Shown: positions 35,518 through 44,958, numbered from the stretch's first letter. The stretch: 64,000 nt of DNA from Pseudomonadota bacterium (GCA_020161405.1 JAIUOD010000002.1:186001-250000); one strand, 5' to 3'. Notes: generated by a model not told the origin, from the sequence alone. A program made the numbers and translations.

Positions 35518-36912
35518 TTATGCTGCAATATTTTGCGATTGGGCTTCATTGCCATTTCCGAATTCTTGGACCACGGCCTTAAGGGCGTTCAGGCATTCTT
35601 CATCAATGGCATTGTGAACGCTTTGGTCCATTATCTCAAAGGCTTTGGCGGTTGACATTGCCTTGCGATAAGGGCGGTCTGCGGTTAGGGCATCAAAGAA
35701 ATCGGCAACACTTATTATGCGGGTTTCAATTGGAATATCCGCACCTGCCAATTTATGGGGATAGCCCGTGCCATCAAGGCGTTCGTGATGCGCCCCTGCG
35801 ATAAGGGCAAGTGATGAGAATGCGCCAATTCGTTCGAGGATTTGTTCAGTATAAAGGGCGTGAGCGCGCATAAGTACCCATTCTTCATCGGTTAATTTCC
35901 CATCCTTATCGAGCAAGGCATTGGAAACCCCCAATTTGCCAATATCATGCAATAATGCCCCGCGCTTTAGCCAGCGCCGTGATGGCAAATCAAAGCCCAT
36001 TTGTTTGGCAATCATATCAACATAAAAGGCAACGCGCGAAGAATGCCCTGCGGTATATGGGCTTTTACTATCTACAATTTGCCCAAAGGCCGATGCAATA
36101 TCGTCCAAGAAATCATCATCAATATCAATTTCTTCAAGCGCAGGTTCAAGCGAATAGACGTATTTTTCAATATCAGGGCTTGATAATTTTTCCCAAAATT
36201 CGCCATTTTTCGCGACTTCATCAAAAACCGAACATAATTGTGGATCAAACCAAATGTCACAGCGTTTTTTTACTTCTTCAATGGCATTTTCAGGATTTTT
36301 TGAAGTTGTAAAAACGTCAATAACTTGGGCCATTAATGCAATGCGCGAATAGATTGATATTTCATCACCCTTAAGGCCTTGGGGTTGGCCTTTGCCATTC
36401 CAATGTTCATCCAATTCATAAATTCCACGCGCCACAGCATCATTAAAGCGTAAGCTTTGCGCAATCTGTGCACCGCGATTGCAGCGCGTATTGATTAATT
36501 CCTTCGAGATTTCCGAGCCGTTTTTCATAATATTGAAAACCGCCTTAAATCTTTGCGCCAAATCGGCATTTAGGCCGGTGTGCGACATAACGAAATTCAA
36601 AACACTTGGAAGGCTTGGTTCTACTTCTTTGAAATCATGCTTAAAGCTTAAATCATCGGTCAAATATAATTGGCAAATTCGCGCTGCATTTGATGAACAG
36701 CCAAGATCTTTCAAAAGCAAAACGTAAAATAATTCCCATAATTGGGTTGGTGAAAGCCCATATTTTTCACCAATATTCATGCCAATATAGCAGCATCTTA
36801 CACAATGCCCAGGTGGTTGACCTTCGGTCATATCAAGCGCATAGGATAGCGAACTCATAAGTTCTGAAAGTTTTAGTTTTCTATTCAGTTGAAAATTATG
36901 TGCCTGCCGCAT
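35518..36912 (-). CDS. HD-GYP domain protein, probable cyclic di-GMP phosphodiesterase
   Basis: 464 residues. The C-terminal half has the full HD-GYP set: GHSSRVAFYV, the metal-binding LLHDIGKLG (near 331), the HAxxxE-like MRAHALYTEQIL, AGAHHERLDGTGYP (GYP near 391) and VADFFDALTADRPYR. The N-terminal half contains an earlier degenerate HD-like domain (GHCVRCCYIGMNIGEKYGL and RGIYELDEHWNGKGQPQGL, which keeps a partial GYP-like turn). No PAS or receiver domain. It would degrade c-di-GMP, hence act on motility or surface life. Single gene. Confidence 0.9.
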   Translation of the reverse strand: MRQAHNFQLNRKLKLSELMSSLSYALDMTEGQPPGHCVRCCYIGMNIGEKYGLSPTQLWELFYVLLLKDLGCSSNAARICQLYLTDDLSFKHDFKEVEPSLPSVLNFVMSHTGLNADLAQRFKAVFNIMKNGSEISKELINTRCNRGAQIAQSLRFNDAVARGIYELDEHWNGKGQPQGLKGDEISIYSRIALMAQVIDVFTTSKNPENAIEEVKKRCDIWFDPQLCSVFDEVAKNGEFWEKLSSPDIEKYVYSLEPALEEIDIDDDFLDDIASAFGQIVDSKSPYTAGHSSRVAFYVDMIAKQMGFDLPSRRWLKRGALLHDIGKLGVSNALLDKDGKLTDEEWVLMRAHALYTEQILERIGAFSSLALIAGAHHERLDGTGYPHKLAGADIPIETRIISVADFFDALTADRPYRKAMSTAKAFEIMDQSVHNAIDEECLNALKAVVQEFGNGNEAQSQNIAA

Positions 36913-36969
36913 TTATCACCTCTTGGTGAAAGCTAACAAAGCAAGATTAAATTTTCATTGCCTTGGCTG

Positions 36970-38277
36970 TTAATCTATGGTCGCCAAGACATTTTTTATG
37001 GTTTCGAATAATTGCGCGATATGTTCTTCCTCGATTATCAAAGGCGGGGAAAGGGCTATAATGTCGCCTGTTACGCGCACCAATACGCCTTGTTCATAAC
37101 ATTTCACAAAGGCTTCATAGCCGCGCGCACCGATTGCACCCTCACGCGCGGCAAGTTCTATACCGGCGATAAGGCCGATATTGCGAACATCAATCACGTG
37201 TTTTGTGCCATTCAAACTATGTGCGGCTTTTTCCCAGATTGGGGAGATGGTGGCGGCGCGATTAAACAGGCCTTCACGTTCCATAATATCCATCGTCGCC
37301 AAACCCGCCGCACAGGCTGCAGGATGGCCAGAGCAGGTGTAGCCGTGAAATAACTCGATTAATTGCTCTGGGCCTTTCATAAAGGCATCATGCACTTTAT
37401 CATGTGCAAATACTGCGCCCATAGGCAAATAGCCATTGTTAATGCCTTTGGCAGTGGTGAAAATATCGGGCTGAACGCCAAAAAACTGGCTGGCAAATGG
37501 CGTGCCGATACGCCCATAACCTGTGATAACTTCATCAAAAATAAGCAAGCAGCCAACACGGTCACACGCGGCGCGTAATTCCTCTAAATAGCCTTTTGGC
37601 GGAACTAAAACACCCGTTGACCCTGCAACAGGTTCAACAATTACTGCGGCAATGGTTTCAGGGCCGTGAAGGGCGGCAATTCTGTCAAGCTCTTTGGCAA
37701 GGTCTTTGCCATGTTCGGGTTGCCCCTTGGCAAAGGCATTTTCGGGCAAATGTGTGTGCGGTAAATGGTCAACATATGGTAGCGTCTGGAAAACGCGGCG
37801 ATTATTTACAAGGCCGCCAACCGAAATGCCGCCAAAATTCACGCCATGATACGCCCGTTCGCGCCCAATTAATCTTACGCGTCGCCCATCGCCTTTGGCT
37901 TGGTGGTATGCGAGGGCGATTTTAAGCGCGGTTTCAACTGATTCTGAACCCGAATTGGTGAAAAATACATGCCCAAAACCATCGGGCGCAATTTTGGCAA
38001 GGCGGGTGGCAAATTCAAAAGAAATTGGATGCCCCATTTGGAATGATGGCGCATAGTCCAACTGGCTCATTTGCCGCGCCACCGCATCCACAATTTCTTT
38101 ACGCCCATGCCCTGCATTAACTGTCCAAAGGCCAGCTGTGCCGTCTAAAATGGTGCGATCATCATGGGATTTATAAAACATCCCATCCGCAGAAACCAAA
38201 AGCCGTGGATTTTCCTTAAATTGACGATTCGCCGTAAATGGCATCCAATAATTTTTAAGGTCAGGTGTATTGGTCAT
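36970..38277 (-). CDS. Class III omega-amino acid:pyruvate aminotransferase
   Basis: 435 residues with the start NYWMPFTANRQFK common to beta-alanine/omega-amino acid:pyruvate transaminases. FTNSGSESVETALKIALAYHQ binds the cofactor phosphate, IFDEVITGYGRIG has the Asp that contacts the PLP ring nitrogen, and TTAKGINNGYLPMGAV holds the Schiff-base Lys. It moves amino groups from omega-amino acids (for instance beta-alanine) to pyruvate, forming alanine. Single gene. Confidence 0.92.
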   Translation of the reverse strand: MTNTPDLKNYWMPFTANRQFKENPRLLVSADGMFYKSHDDRTILDGTAGLWTVNAGHGRKEIVDAVARQMSQLDYAPSFQMGHPISFEFATRLAKIAPDGFGHVFFTNSGSESVETALKIALAYHQAKGDGRRVRLIGRERAYHGVNFGGISVGGLVNNRRVFQTLPYVDHLPHTHLPENAFAKGQPEHGKDLAKELDRIAALHGPETIAAVIVEPVAGSTGVLVPPKGYLEELRAACDRVGCLLIFDEVITGYGRIGTPFASQFFGVQPDIFTTAKGINNGYLPMGAVFAHDKVHDAFMKGPEQLIELFHGYTCSGHPAACAAGLATMDIMEREGLFNRAATISPIWEKAAHSLNGTKHVIDVRNIGLIAGIELAAREGAIGARGYEAFVKCYEQGVLVRVTGDIIALSPPLIIEEEHIAQLFETIKNVLATID

Positions 38278-38349
38278 AAAAGGCCTCTTGCAGATTTGTT
38301 ATAACAAAGATTGCATGAGGCGAAGTTTTTGGCAAGCCTTGAACTTAAT

Positions 38350-38841
38350 TTAAGAAATTATTTTCGCAATGCCTTTGATTCCGTGGAAATACTTTGGAAA
38401 TGCGCCGCGTTTTGGGATTATATTTTCGCTATTAATTTCATGGTCACATTTATTGCATTTTACAATTGGTTCGAATTCATTGCCGCAATCTTTGTGAACG
38501 AACTTTATTGGTGGCGGCATATCATCATAAGCCCATTTATGCCCCCAATTTGTTATGGAAATAATTATTGGAACTAATTCTTTTCCTTTTCCTGTAAGGC
38601 CATAGATTTTTACTTTTTTTGATTTTGGGTTAGGTAAAATTTCAATAATACCTTCACGCAAAAGATGCGTAAGGCGCCGTGTCAAAAGATTTCTTGAGAT
38701 TTCAAGATTATCAACCAAAGCATCAAAATTATTCACGCCAACAAAAATATCGCGAATTATAAGCGGCGACCACCATTCACCAACAATTGATAAAGTTCGC
38801 GCAAATGCACAGCCAGAATTATTAAAAGATTTTTTTTCCAT
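38350..38841 (-). CDS. HxlR-family winged-helix regulator
   Basis: 163 residues from ATG at 38841; upstream part of the longer frame lies in the promoter. CAFARTLSIVGEWWSPLIIRDIFVGVNNFDALVDNLEISRNLLTRRLTHLLREGI is the HxlR domain, with the conserved Cys near residue 11 that can sense redox or electrophile stress. A C-terminal extension with two possible CxxC-like pairs (KDCGNEFEPIVKCNKCD, three Cys) may bind zinc. Divergent from a SnoaL-like gene with an inverted repeat between, so probably regulates it and itself. Confidence 0.9.
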   Translation of the reverse strand: MEKKSFNNSGCAFARTLSIVGEWWSPLIIRDIFVGVNNFDALVDNLEISRNLLTRRLTHLLREGIIEILPNPKSKKVKIYGLTGKGKELVPIIISITNWGHKWAYDDMPPPIKFVHKDCGNEFEPIVKCNKCDHEINSENIIPKRGAFPKYFHGIKGIAKIIS

Positions 38842-38861
38842 GGCGCTTTCTAAAGCGTTGC

Positions 38862-38896
38862 ATAATTGAACGCAACTGATATTATAGTTCAATTAT
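38862..38896. promoter_or_regulatory. Inverted repeat between the HxlR and SnoaL genes
   Basis: ATAATTGAAC at 38862-38871 and GTTCAATTAT at 38887-38896, perfect 10-base arms separated by 15 bases, in the 70-base gap between two divergent starts. It fits an HxlR dimer binding two half-sites. Confidence 0.6.
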
Positions 38897-38911
38897 TGAA
38901 TGGAAAACGCC

Positions 38912-39376
38912 ATGTATCACTTTATTGTAAGAAAAAAAATTATAGGATTATTCAGTGACATTAATAAGGGTAATGCCACGAACATAATTAATGGTTTTGA
39001 TAAGGATAATTTTATCCATACATTCGTTGCGCAAGGGGCATTGGGTGGTCGCCGTACGAAATATGATTCATTGGTGAAATGGTATGATAGATTATTCAAA
39101 ATCATGCCCGATATTCATTTTAAAATTTCAAGAATTGAAATTTCGGGAATGCCTTGGAATACTATTGCATATGTTCATTGGTATGAAAGTAATTCAGGCA
39201 CAGATGGTGTGCGAACCTATGCTTATGGTTATCATATTGTCAAAATTGTGTGGGGCAAAATGCGCGAATTATTGATTTGCCCAGATGCGACAATTGTTAA
39301 ATCAACCCTTGATAGATTAATTGCATCGGGAAACCAATATGCAAGTCTTCCTGCAATTGCCGATATTGAGGATTAG
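38912..39376 (+). CDS. SnoaL-like (NTF2-fold) protein
   Basis: About 154 residues from ATG at 38912 with GGAA eight bases ahead (an ATG at 38900 is possible). The fold is NTF2-like: IIGLFSDINKGNATNIINGFDKDNFIHTFVAQGALGG, then the beta sheet VHWYESNSGTDG. SnoaL-like proteins are small cone-shaped proteins, from polyketide cyclases to stress proteins. The divergent HxlR regulator supports an inducible stress or detoxification role. Overlaps the convergent ubiB gene by 4 bases. Confidence 0.7.
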   Translation: MYHFIVRKKIIGLFSDINKGNATNIINGFDKDNFIHTFVAQGALGGRRTKYDSLVKWYDRLFKIMPDIHFKISRIEISGMPWNTIAYVHWYESNSGTDGVRTYAYGYHIVKIVWGKMRELLICPDATIVKSTLDRLIASGNQYASLPAIADIED

Positions 39377-40791
39377 GATTGTTTATCTAAAAACTTTTCC
39401 AACTTATCCACCAAATCGGGTAATTTCATCAAAGTCTCTGCAAGTTTTTCTAGGTGTTCTTTCGTGCGTTTTGCCATGCCTTCAGGGCCTAGTTCGCGTT
39501 TCATGAAGGCTTCGACGATTGGGGCGGCGCATTTCCAAATATCGTGATCATTGTCGATATTGCGGGTTACGCCTTCGACTTGAACCATTGTTTTTTGCAA
39601 TAAAACCAATTCGGGGCGAAGTTGCATACCAAATTGTTCGGTGACGTCAAATAGTTGCAAAAGCACTTTGCCCATTGATACTTCGCTTGCCTTGCGCCCC
39701 CAAATTGGTTCGCAAACCGCGCGCATTGCAATGGCAAAATCGCCTTCATTTTGATTTTTTGGAACGTAACCTGCGGTAAAATGAACGCGTGCCGCGCCGC
39801 GATAGTCACGCTTTATAAAGCGATAAAGGATTTCGGCCAAATAGCGGCGCTCATTTTGCCCCAAACGCCCCATAATGCCAAAATCAACCACGTATGTTTT
39901 GCCATCATTGCCGATTATCAAATTACCTTCGTGTAAATCGGCATGAAAAAAACCATGTTCAAGCGCACTTATAAGGAATGAAGTGTGAATATCATGGGCA
40001 ATTTTTTTTCTATCCATCCCATCAAGCGCATCAGGCGATGTAAGGCTTTTTCCGTCAATCCATGTGGTTGCCAATGTGTTTTTGGTTGAATATTTCCATT
40101 CAACTTGGGGGACAGCAATAAGGCCATTCAATTCACCAATGCTTCCGTATGCATCACATGCACCCGCTTCTTGGCGCAAATCAATTTCTTTGGATAATGC
40201 ATCGCGCACAGTTTGCACCAATTCAATTGGTTTAAGGCGGCGTGACTTTGGCGAAATGAAATTGATGATTTTTGCGCCCAATGCCAATGCATCTAAATCG
40301 CGCATTATTTGCTTTTCAATATTTGGGCGCAGGATTTTTAATGCCAAATCGCGCCCATCTTTTGATTTGATTTTATAAACCTGCGCAACCGAGGCGGCGG
40401 CAATTACGGGGCCAATATCGCCAATAAATTCATGAAGTTTTGAAATATCGCCATCGCAAAATTCGCGCGCAAGAATTTCTTTGGCCTGTGCATCGGGGAA
40501 GGGGGCAACTTTATCTTTTAGGCCCGCCAAGGCTTTGGCAGGTTCAATGCCGATTATATCAACACGAGTTGATAATATCTGCCCCAATTTAATCCAAACC
40601 GCACCAAGTTTTTCAAGTGCATTGGATAATCTTTCACCGACTGCACCATCCTTTTTTGCGCCAAACCGTAAAACCCCGCCCACAAATTTTGCACTTGGCG
40701 GTAAAAGGCTTTGGAATTCGCGCGGCAAAATCGCATCATAACGCCCAAGCGTCCAAACAACATTAATAAGGCGAAAAATTCGGGATGGCAT
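39373..40791 (-). CDS. ubiB: Ubiquinone biosynthesis protein UbiB
   Basis: 472 residues of the ABC1/ADCK/UbiB kinase-like family. The unusual kinase motifs are present: RLSNALEKLGAVWIKLGQILSTR (KxGQ helix), the Ala-rich nucleotide loop AAASVAQVYKI, DLALKILRP and the metal-binding HADLHEGNLIIGNDGKTYVVDFG. It has two C-terminal helices less clear here. It is needed for ubiquinone synthesis. Downstream of ubiE by 3 bases: an operon. Confidence 0.95.
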   Translation of the reverse strand: MPSRIFRLINVVWTLGRYDAILPREFQSLLPPSAKFVGGVLRFGAKKDGAVGERLSNALEKLGAVWIKLGQILSTRVDIIGIEPAKALAGLKDKVAPFPDAQAKEILAREFCDGDISKLHEFIGDIGPVIAAASVAQVYKIKSKDGRDLALKILRPNIEKQIMRDLDALALGAKIINFISPKSRRLKPIELVQTVRDALSKEIDLRQEAGACDAYGSIGELNGLIAVPQVEWKYSTKNTLATTWIDGKSLTSPDALDGMDRKKIAHDIHTSFLISALEHGFFHADLHEGNLIIGNDGKTYVVDFGIMGRLGQNERRYLAEILYRFIKRDYRGAARVHFTAGYVPKNQNEGDFAIAMRAVCEPIWGRKASEVSMGKVLLQLFDVTEQFGMQLRPELVLLQKTMVQVEGVTRNIDNDHDIWKCAAPIVEAFMKRELGPEGMAKRTKEHLEKLAETLMKLPDLVDKLEKFLDKQS

Positions 40792-40794
40792 TAT

Positions 40795-41571
40795 TTATTT
40801 TACAACCCAACCTTGATGAAGGGCAACAACGCCGCCTGTATAATTTGTGACCGAAACGCGCTTAAAGCCTGCATCTTCAACCATTTTTTTGAATGTTTCT
40901 TGGTCGGGGAATTTTGCAATTGATTCGACCAAATATTGATAAGGTGCGCCATCACCTGTTACCATTTCGCCAATTTTTGGAATGGCATTGAATGACCAAT
41001 AATCATAGAATTTTTCCAAAACATCAAAAGTTGGTTTTGAAAATTCCAAAATCAAAATACGTCCACCAGTTTTCAAAACCCGATGCGCCTCTTTAAGTGC
41101 TTTTGGAATATTGGTTACATTACGAATACCAAATGAAATTACATATGCATCGGCGCTATTATCATCCATTGGAAGGCTTTCGGCATCGCAAACCATCCAT
41201 TCAAGGCCGCCTTCACCGCGCTGTTCACGGCCCGCCATAATCATTTCTTGATTGATATCGGCAACAATGATTCTTGCTGGTTCGCCTCCTCGGCGCTGCA
41301 TTGCTTTATCGGCAAGTGCCTTGAAACGGCGTGCTAAATCCCCTGTACCGCCTGCCATATCGATTATGGTTTCGCCAGGGCGCGGGTTAAGGCGCGCGCT
41401 TACGGCATCTTTCCAAATTCTGTGCATACCGCCCGACATAAGGTCATTCATTATGTCGTATTTTTGGGCAACAGCGTCGAAAACGCCGCGCACTTTACCC
41501 GCTTTTTCATTAACAGGAACGGTTTGAAAGCCAAAAGATGTGGTTTCTATTGTTTGGTCATTTGAATTCAT
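40795..41571 (-). CDS. ubiE: UbiE demethylmenaquinone/2-polyprenyl-benzoquinol methyltransferase
   Basis: 258 residues. [45 protein letters not shown], the SAM loop [27 protein letters not shown] and LEFSKPT match UbiE exactly. C-methylates the quinone ring. Operon with ubiB. In many alphaproteobacteria mutM is the immediate divergent neighbour; here about 3.5 kb (Y-family polymerase, OmpW, DUF1963) lies between. Confidence 0.97.
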   Translation of the reverse strand: MNSNDQTIETTSFGFQTVPVNEKAGKVRGVFDAVAQKYDIMNDLMSGGMHRIWKDAVSARLNPRPGETIIDMAGGTGDLARRFKALADKAMQRRGGEPARIIVADINQEMIMAGREQRGEGGLEWMVCDAESLPMDDNSADAYVISFGIRNVTNIPKALKEAHRVLKTGGRILILEFSKPTFDVLEKFYDYWSFNAIPKIGEMVTGDGAPYQYLVESIAKFPDQETFKKMVEDAGFKRVSVTNYTGGVVALHQGWVVK

Positions 41572-41620
41572 AATTTATCTTAGACCCCTTAAGTATTTTT
41601 TTCCACAATTATCGGCATAA

Positions 41621-42928
41621 TCATTCGTGAAACTCGTTTATTTCTGGAATTCTATTAAATGCAATTTTTGCGCCAACAAAATTGTGCAATTTGGTTTTGG
41701 GGCCGATAGTTATTGTATCTTTGCCATATTTGCTATTTAATTTATCAAGTGCGTTCAAAACACTCATATGTTTTTGATTCTCTTGCCCTTCTAACGACCA
41801 GCCGAACAAATCTTCTTGTGGCGTGATTTCAACAATTGATAGGCAGGTGATGGATATTTTCTTTATCCGTTTTGCCCCAAGTTCGCGCACGCATTTAATC
41901 CATAATGGTTTTAAGGCATCTAATAATTTGAAACTATCAGATGTTGCATCAAATTGCGCCAATGCCTGCGCACGACCGCCTTTGTCGCCCCTTATGGACA
42001 AATGAAGCCTTGAGCATTTGAGTAGCATTCGCCGCATTCTTGAACCGCATTTGGCAACAAGGCGGCGCGCAACATTATAAGCGTCTTTAACAGGTCGCAA
42101 AGGCCCCGCAAGAACGTGCGAATGGCTTATTGATGAGCGTGTGGTTACAAGTTCAGGTGGATCAATGCCATGTAAAGAATAATAAAAATTCTCACCAACA
42201 ATGCCGCCCCATAATTTTCGCATCCTACTTGGGCTTTGGTGCCAAAGGGCTTTTACGTTGCAAACGCCCGCAGCCAAAAGGCGCTTTGTCATGGAATGAC
42301 CAATCCCTGCAAAATCATTTATTTCTAAATCAAGTAATTTCCCCGGTAATTCATCCATACGAAGAATGGTTAATCCAAGCGGTTTTACAATATCACACGC
42401 AGTTTTTGCCAAAAGCTTTGACGGCGCAATTCCAACCGATGCAGTAAGGCATTCGCCGACATTTTCCATTATAATTTTTTGAACATTAAGGCCAATTTGG
42501 CGGGCATTTTCTTCTAATTTTTGTGGACCCATTAATATGCAGGCGAATTCATCAATCGAGCAGACATGCTCTATCGGGATTATTTTGTCGATTTGTTCGG
42601 CAATTTTGCCATGTATTTTTACGTAAACATCAGGGCGCGCTTCAACAATTGAAAGATTGGGGCATTTTTGCTTGGCCTCAAGAACCGAAGTTCCGGTCTT
42701 AATGCCAAATGCCTTTGCTTCATAACTTGCGGCAATTGCGCAAGTGTAATCGGACAGGGTTGGCACAATAATTACTGGCTTTTTGCGTAAATTTTTACGG
42801 CATTGCTGTTCGCATGATGCGAAAAAAGAATTCATATCAACATAAAGCCAACGCAATTCACCGCCATCACGCCAACGATTATCCTTGCGCGATTCAATTG
42901 CCATATTTTGTTGTAAAGCACGCCACAT
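41621..42928 (-). CDS. Y-family DNA polymerase (translesion, DinB/UmuC type)
   Basis: 435 residues. YVDMNSFFASCEQQ gives the first metal-binding Asp and the steric-gate region (Phe), and CSIDEFACIL has the second Asp-Glu pair (SIDE). Fingers-thumb AASYEAKAFGIKTG and the HhH region LDLEINDFAGIGHSM follow. It copies past DNA damage. A perfect alphaproteobacterial SOS box sits 6 bases upstream of the ATG. No ImuA or DnaE2 gene is near, so it belongs to the standalone subgroup. Confidence 0.93.
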   Translation of the reverse strand: MWRALQQNMAIESRKDNRWRDGGELRWLYVDMNSFFASCEQQCRKNLRKKPVIIVPTLSDYTCAIAASYEAKAFGIKTGTSVLEAKQKCPNLSIVEARPDVYVKIHGKIAEQIDKIIPIEHVCSIDEFACILMGPQKLEENARQIGLNVQKIIMENVGECLTASVGIAPSKLLAKTACDIVKPLGLTILRMDELPGKLLDLEINDFAGIGHSMTKRLLAAGVCNVKALWHQSPSRMRKLWGGIVGENFYYSLHGIDPPELVTTRSSISHSHVLAGPLRPVKDAYNVARRLVAKCGSRMRRMLLKCSRLHLSIRGDKGGRAQALAQFDATSDSFKLLDALKPLWIKCVRELGAKRIKKISITCLSIVEITPQEDLFGWSLEGQENQKHMSVLNALDKLNSKYGKDTITIGPKTKLHNFVGAKIAFNRIPEINEFHE

Positions 42929-42933
42929 GAAAA

Positions 42934-42948
42934 GAACATAACATGAAC
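42934..42948. promoter_or_regulatory. LexA (SOS) box before the Y-family polymerase
   Basis: GAAC-ATAACAT-GAAC, i.e. GAAC-N7-GAAC, the direct-repeat type of LexA site known from alphaproteobacteria. It is 6 bases from the start codon on the minus strand, where binding would block the transcription start. Confidence 0.75.
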
Positions 42949-42989
42949 ATTTGAATGCGTAAAGGAGGTTTTTGATTCGAGCCCCTTAA

Positions 42990-43154
42990 TATAATTCCCC
43001 TACATAAAATGCGACAATCCGTCACGCGACAGCCCGCCGCGCGACAAGCTGCCCAATTGCGCGACTGCACAAAAAAGACGAAAAGCCACCCATCGCAAAC
43101 ATGCCCAATTCGGCAGGGCTAACATTTTTGCCGTTTATTCTGAGGGGAATGATA
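42990..43154 (+). promoter_or_regulatory. GC-rich leader of the OmpW-like gene, with a short ORF
   Basis: A -10 box TATAAT at 42990-42995 precedes a leader much richer in G+C than its neighbours. It contains GCGACA three times at an exact 15-base period (43011, 43026, 43041) and GCGAC again at 43061. A 37-codon ORF runs 43009-43122 (starts MRQSVTRQPAARQ, no good ribosome site). A regulatory leader or attenuator is possible. The real gene starts at 43155 behind GAGGGG. Confidence 0.45.
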
Positions 43155-43817
43155 ATGAAAAAATTAATTCTTGCATCTGTAGCTGCATTGGCTTTAAGCG
43201 CATCTGGCGCAATGGCAGATGGTTTGGTAACTGCTAAAAAAGGCACAATCAAACTTGATGTTCGTTTGACTAATGTTGCACCAGATGAAAAAGGCGATGT
43301 ATTAACTGCTGCTGGCGCTGACACTACTTTGAATGTTGCAATTGGCAATTATACCATCCCAACAATTGGTATTGAATATTATCTTACTGACAATATTTCA
43401 GTTGAAGCAATCGCAGGTGTTACACGTCACAAAATCTCTGTTCCTGGTATCAAAGCTGCATTGAATGCAACACCATCTGATGACCTTGCAAAAGTTTGGA
43501 TTTTGCCACCAAATATCACAGCTAAATATCACTTCAACACAAATTCTGCATTCGTTCCTTATGTTGGTGCAGGTATCAATTATATGCTTTATTATTCAAT
43601 CAAAGAACAAAGCCCATTGTCTGTTGATTTGAAAAACAAAGGCGGCTTGGCACTTCAAGCAGGTTTTGATGTGAACACAACTTCTAAATTGTCATACAAT
43701 TTTGACGTTAAATATGATTTCGTAAAAACTGACGCAAAAGTTGCTGGCGGCGCTTACAAATCAAACGTAACTGTTAACCCATTGATCGTTTCTTTGGGCG
43801 TTGGCTACAAATTCTAA
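43155..43817 (+). CDS. OmpW-family outer-membrane protein
   Basis: 220 residues from ATG at 43155 (GAGGGG spaced 7 bases). Signal peptide MKKLILASVAALALSASGAMA. The mature part shows the OmpW pattern: VTAKKGTIKLDVRLTNVAPDEKGD, TIGIEYYLTDNISVEAIAGVTRHKI, ITAKYHFNTNSAFVPYVGAGINY and ends VSLGVGYKF with terminal Phe. An eight-stranded barrel that lets small hydrophobic compounds through. Codon use is strongly biased as in a highly expressed gene. Followed by a strong terminator. Confidence 0.9.
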   Translation: MKKLILASVAALALSASGAMADGLVTAKKGTIKLDVRLTNVAPDEKGDVLTAAGADTTLNVAIGNYTIPTIGIEYYLTDNISVEAIAGVTRHKISVPGIKAALNATPSDDLAKVWILPPNITAKYHFNTNSAFVPYVGAGINYMLYYSIKEQSPLSVDLKNKGGLALQAGFDVNTTSKLSYNFDVKYDFVKTDAKVAGGAYKSNVTVNPLIVSLGVGYKF

Positions 43818-43871
43818 TCCAGTCTTTGACTGTAATCTCTCCCTGATAGGCATTGTGCCTCTCACTACTAT

Positions 43872-43900
43872 ACAGCCGCATCATGGATGCGGCTGTTTTT
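43872..43900 (+). terminator. Intrinsic terminator after the OmpW-like gene
   Basis: ACAGCCGCATC, loop ATG, GATGCGGCTGT followed by TTTTTATT: 11 perfect pairs. Confidence 0.92.
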
Positions 43901-43902
43901 TA

Positions 43903-44958
43903 TTAATAGCATTGTAATTGAATTCTTGCTTTATCAAAATGGCGGTTTTTCAAATCTTCTCGTTTAATCCAAATATATATTTGGCCGCTATCACCCCATA
44001 AAATATCTGCTTTTTCATCTGTTCCTATTTGTGCCAACAAGACCCATTGGTCTGCATGTTTATTTGCACCATCTTCTTTTGCCTTTTTGTATCCTATGGA
44101 ATCACCTGTGTAATAACCTTGGGAAACCACTTCACAGATAGTTTGCATATCGCCTTGTATTGGGGTGGGCCAACCGCCAATTCTATGGCATCTATAATTT
44201 GTTCCATTTTCAGATGAATAAACTTCTTCATCTTCCATCCACCAATCCCAATAGGCCTCGCCTTGGCTTTCATCAATGTTTAACGAGCAAAAATCAGGGT
44301 AATAATATGGAATTGGCGTAATGCATTGATGTTGAATAATCTTAAGCGGTTTGAATTTACAATAATTATTAAAAAATTCGTCATCAGAAGGCGGTAATTT
44401 ACGCTCCAAATTTTCAGATTCAGAAAAAATAACACTTGCTCCTTGAGTATGGACATTATCATAGCCCCAAGGTTGTTCTACATTATCATAAAAAATCCAT
44501 AATCGGCCAGATTTTGGAAAATCTTCATCAAGATTATTATCGATAATTTTTGCAAAATTAATTTGTGCCACAAATGATAAAGGATAGCCTGATTTAGGTC
44601 TGGCTTGATTATTATTATGGGATTCACGAAATAAATTAACTTGGTCAGATGGTATGAGTTTCATCATTTCATTGAAGGCATCTGAAATATCATGTTCCAA
44701 TTCTTTATGGTAATTTTCGCTTTCTATTGATGCGCTTTTTATCGGCCATTTGATATCAATTGGTAAATCCGGAAGGCCACCGATTTTTGTTTCACCTAAT
44801 GGGATTTCATCTTCGTCTACCAAATGTGTTTCAAGCCAAATGCAATTTTTTGAAACTTCTACAAGCTGTCCTATTGTTTTATTGTCTAAATTTGTAACTT
44901 TCAAAGATTGTATTAGTTGATTTTTGTTTTGAAAGCCGTATTTGTCAAAATCGCCCAT
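43903..44958 (-). CDS. DUF1963 (YwqG-like) protein
   Basis: 351 residues from ATG at 44958; AAGGAG spaced 7 bases lies inside the codons of the longer reading. KIGGLPDLPIDIKWPI, SFVAQINFAKI, PKSGRLWIFYD, HRIGGWPTPIQGDMQ and LLAQIGTDEKADILWGDSGQIYIWIKREDL are the DUF1963 blocks. Such proteins are common and of unknown function. Upstream of it is divergent mutM. Base use fits its neighbours. Confidence 0.88.
   Translation of the reverse strand: MGDFDKYGFQNKNQLIQSLKVTNLDNKTIGQLVEVSKNCIWLETHLVDEDEIPLGETKIGGLPDLPIDIKWPIKSASIESENYHKELEHDISDAFNEMMKLIPSDQVNLFRESHNNNQARPKSGYPLSFVAQINFAKIIDNNLDEDFPKSGRLWIFYDNVEQPWGYDNVHTQGASVIFSESENLERKLPPSDDEFFNNYCKFKPLKIIQHQCITPIPYYYPDFCSLNIDESQGEAYWDWWMEDEEVYSSENGTNYRCHRIGGWPTPIQGDMQTICEVVSQGYYTGDSIGYKKAKEDGANKHADQWVLLAQIGTDEKADILWGDSGQIYIWIKREDLKNRHFDKARIQLQCY

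Noticed and set aside
43022..43348. ORF on the minus strand over the start of OmpW
   Set aside because: It is the shadow of the OmpW signal-peptide region and its GC-rich leader; no ribosome site, no known family.
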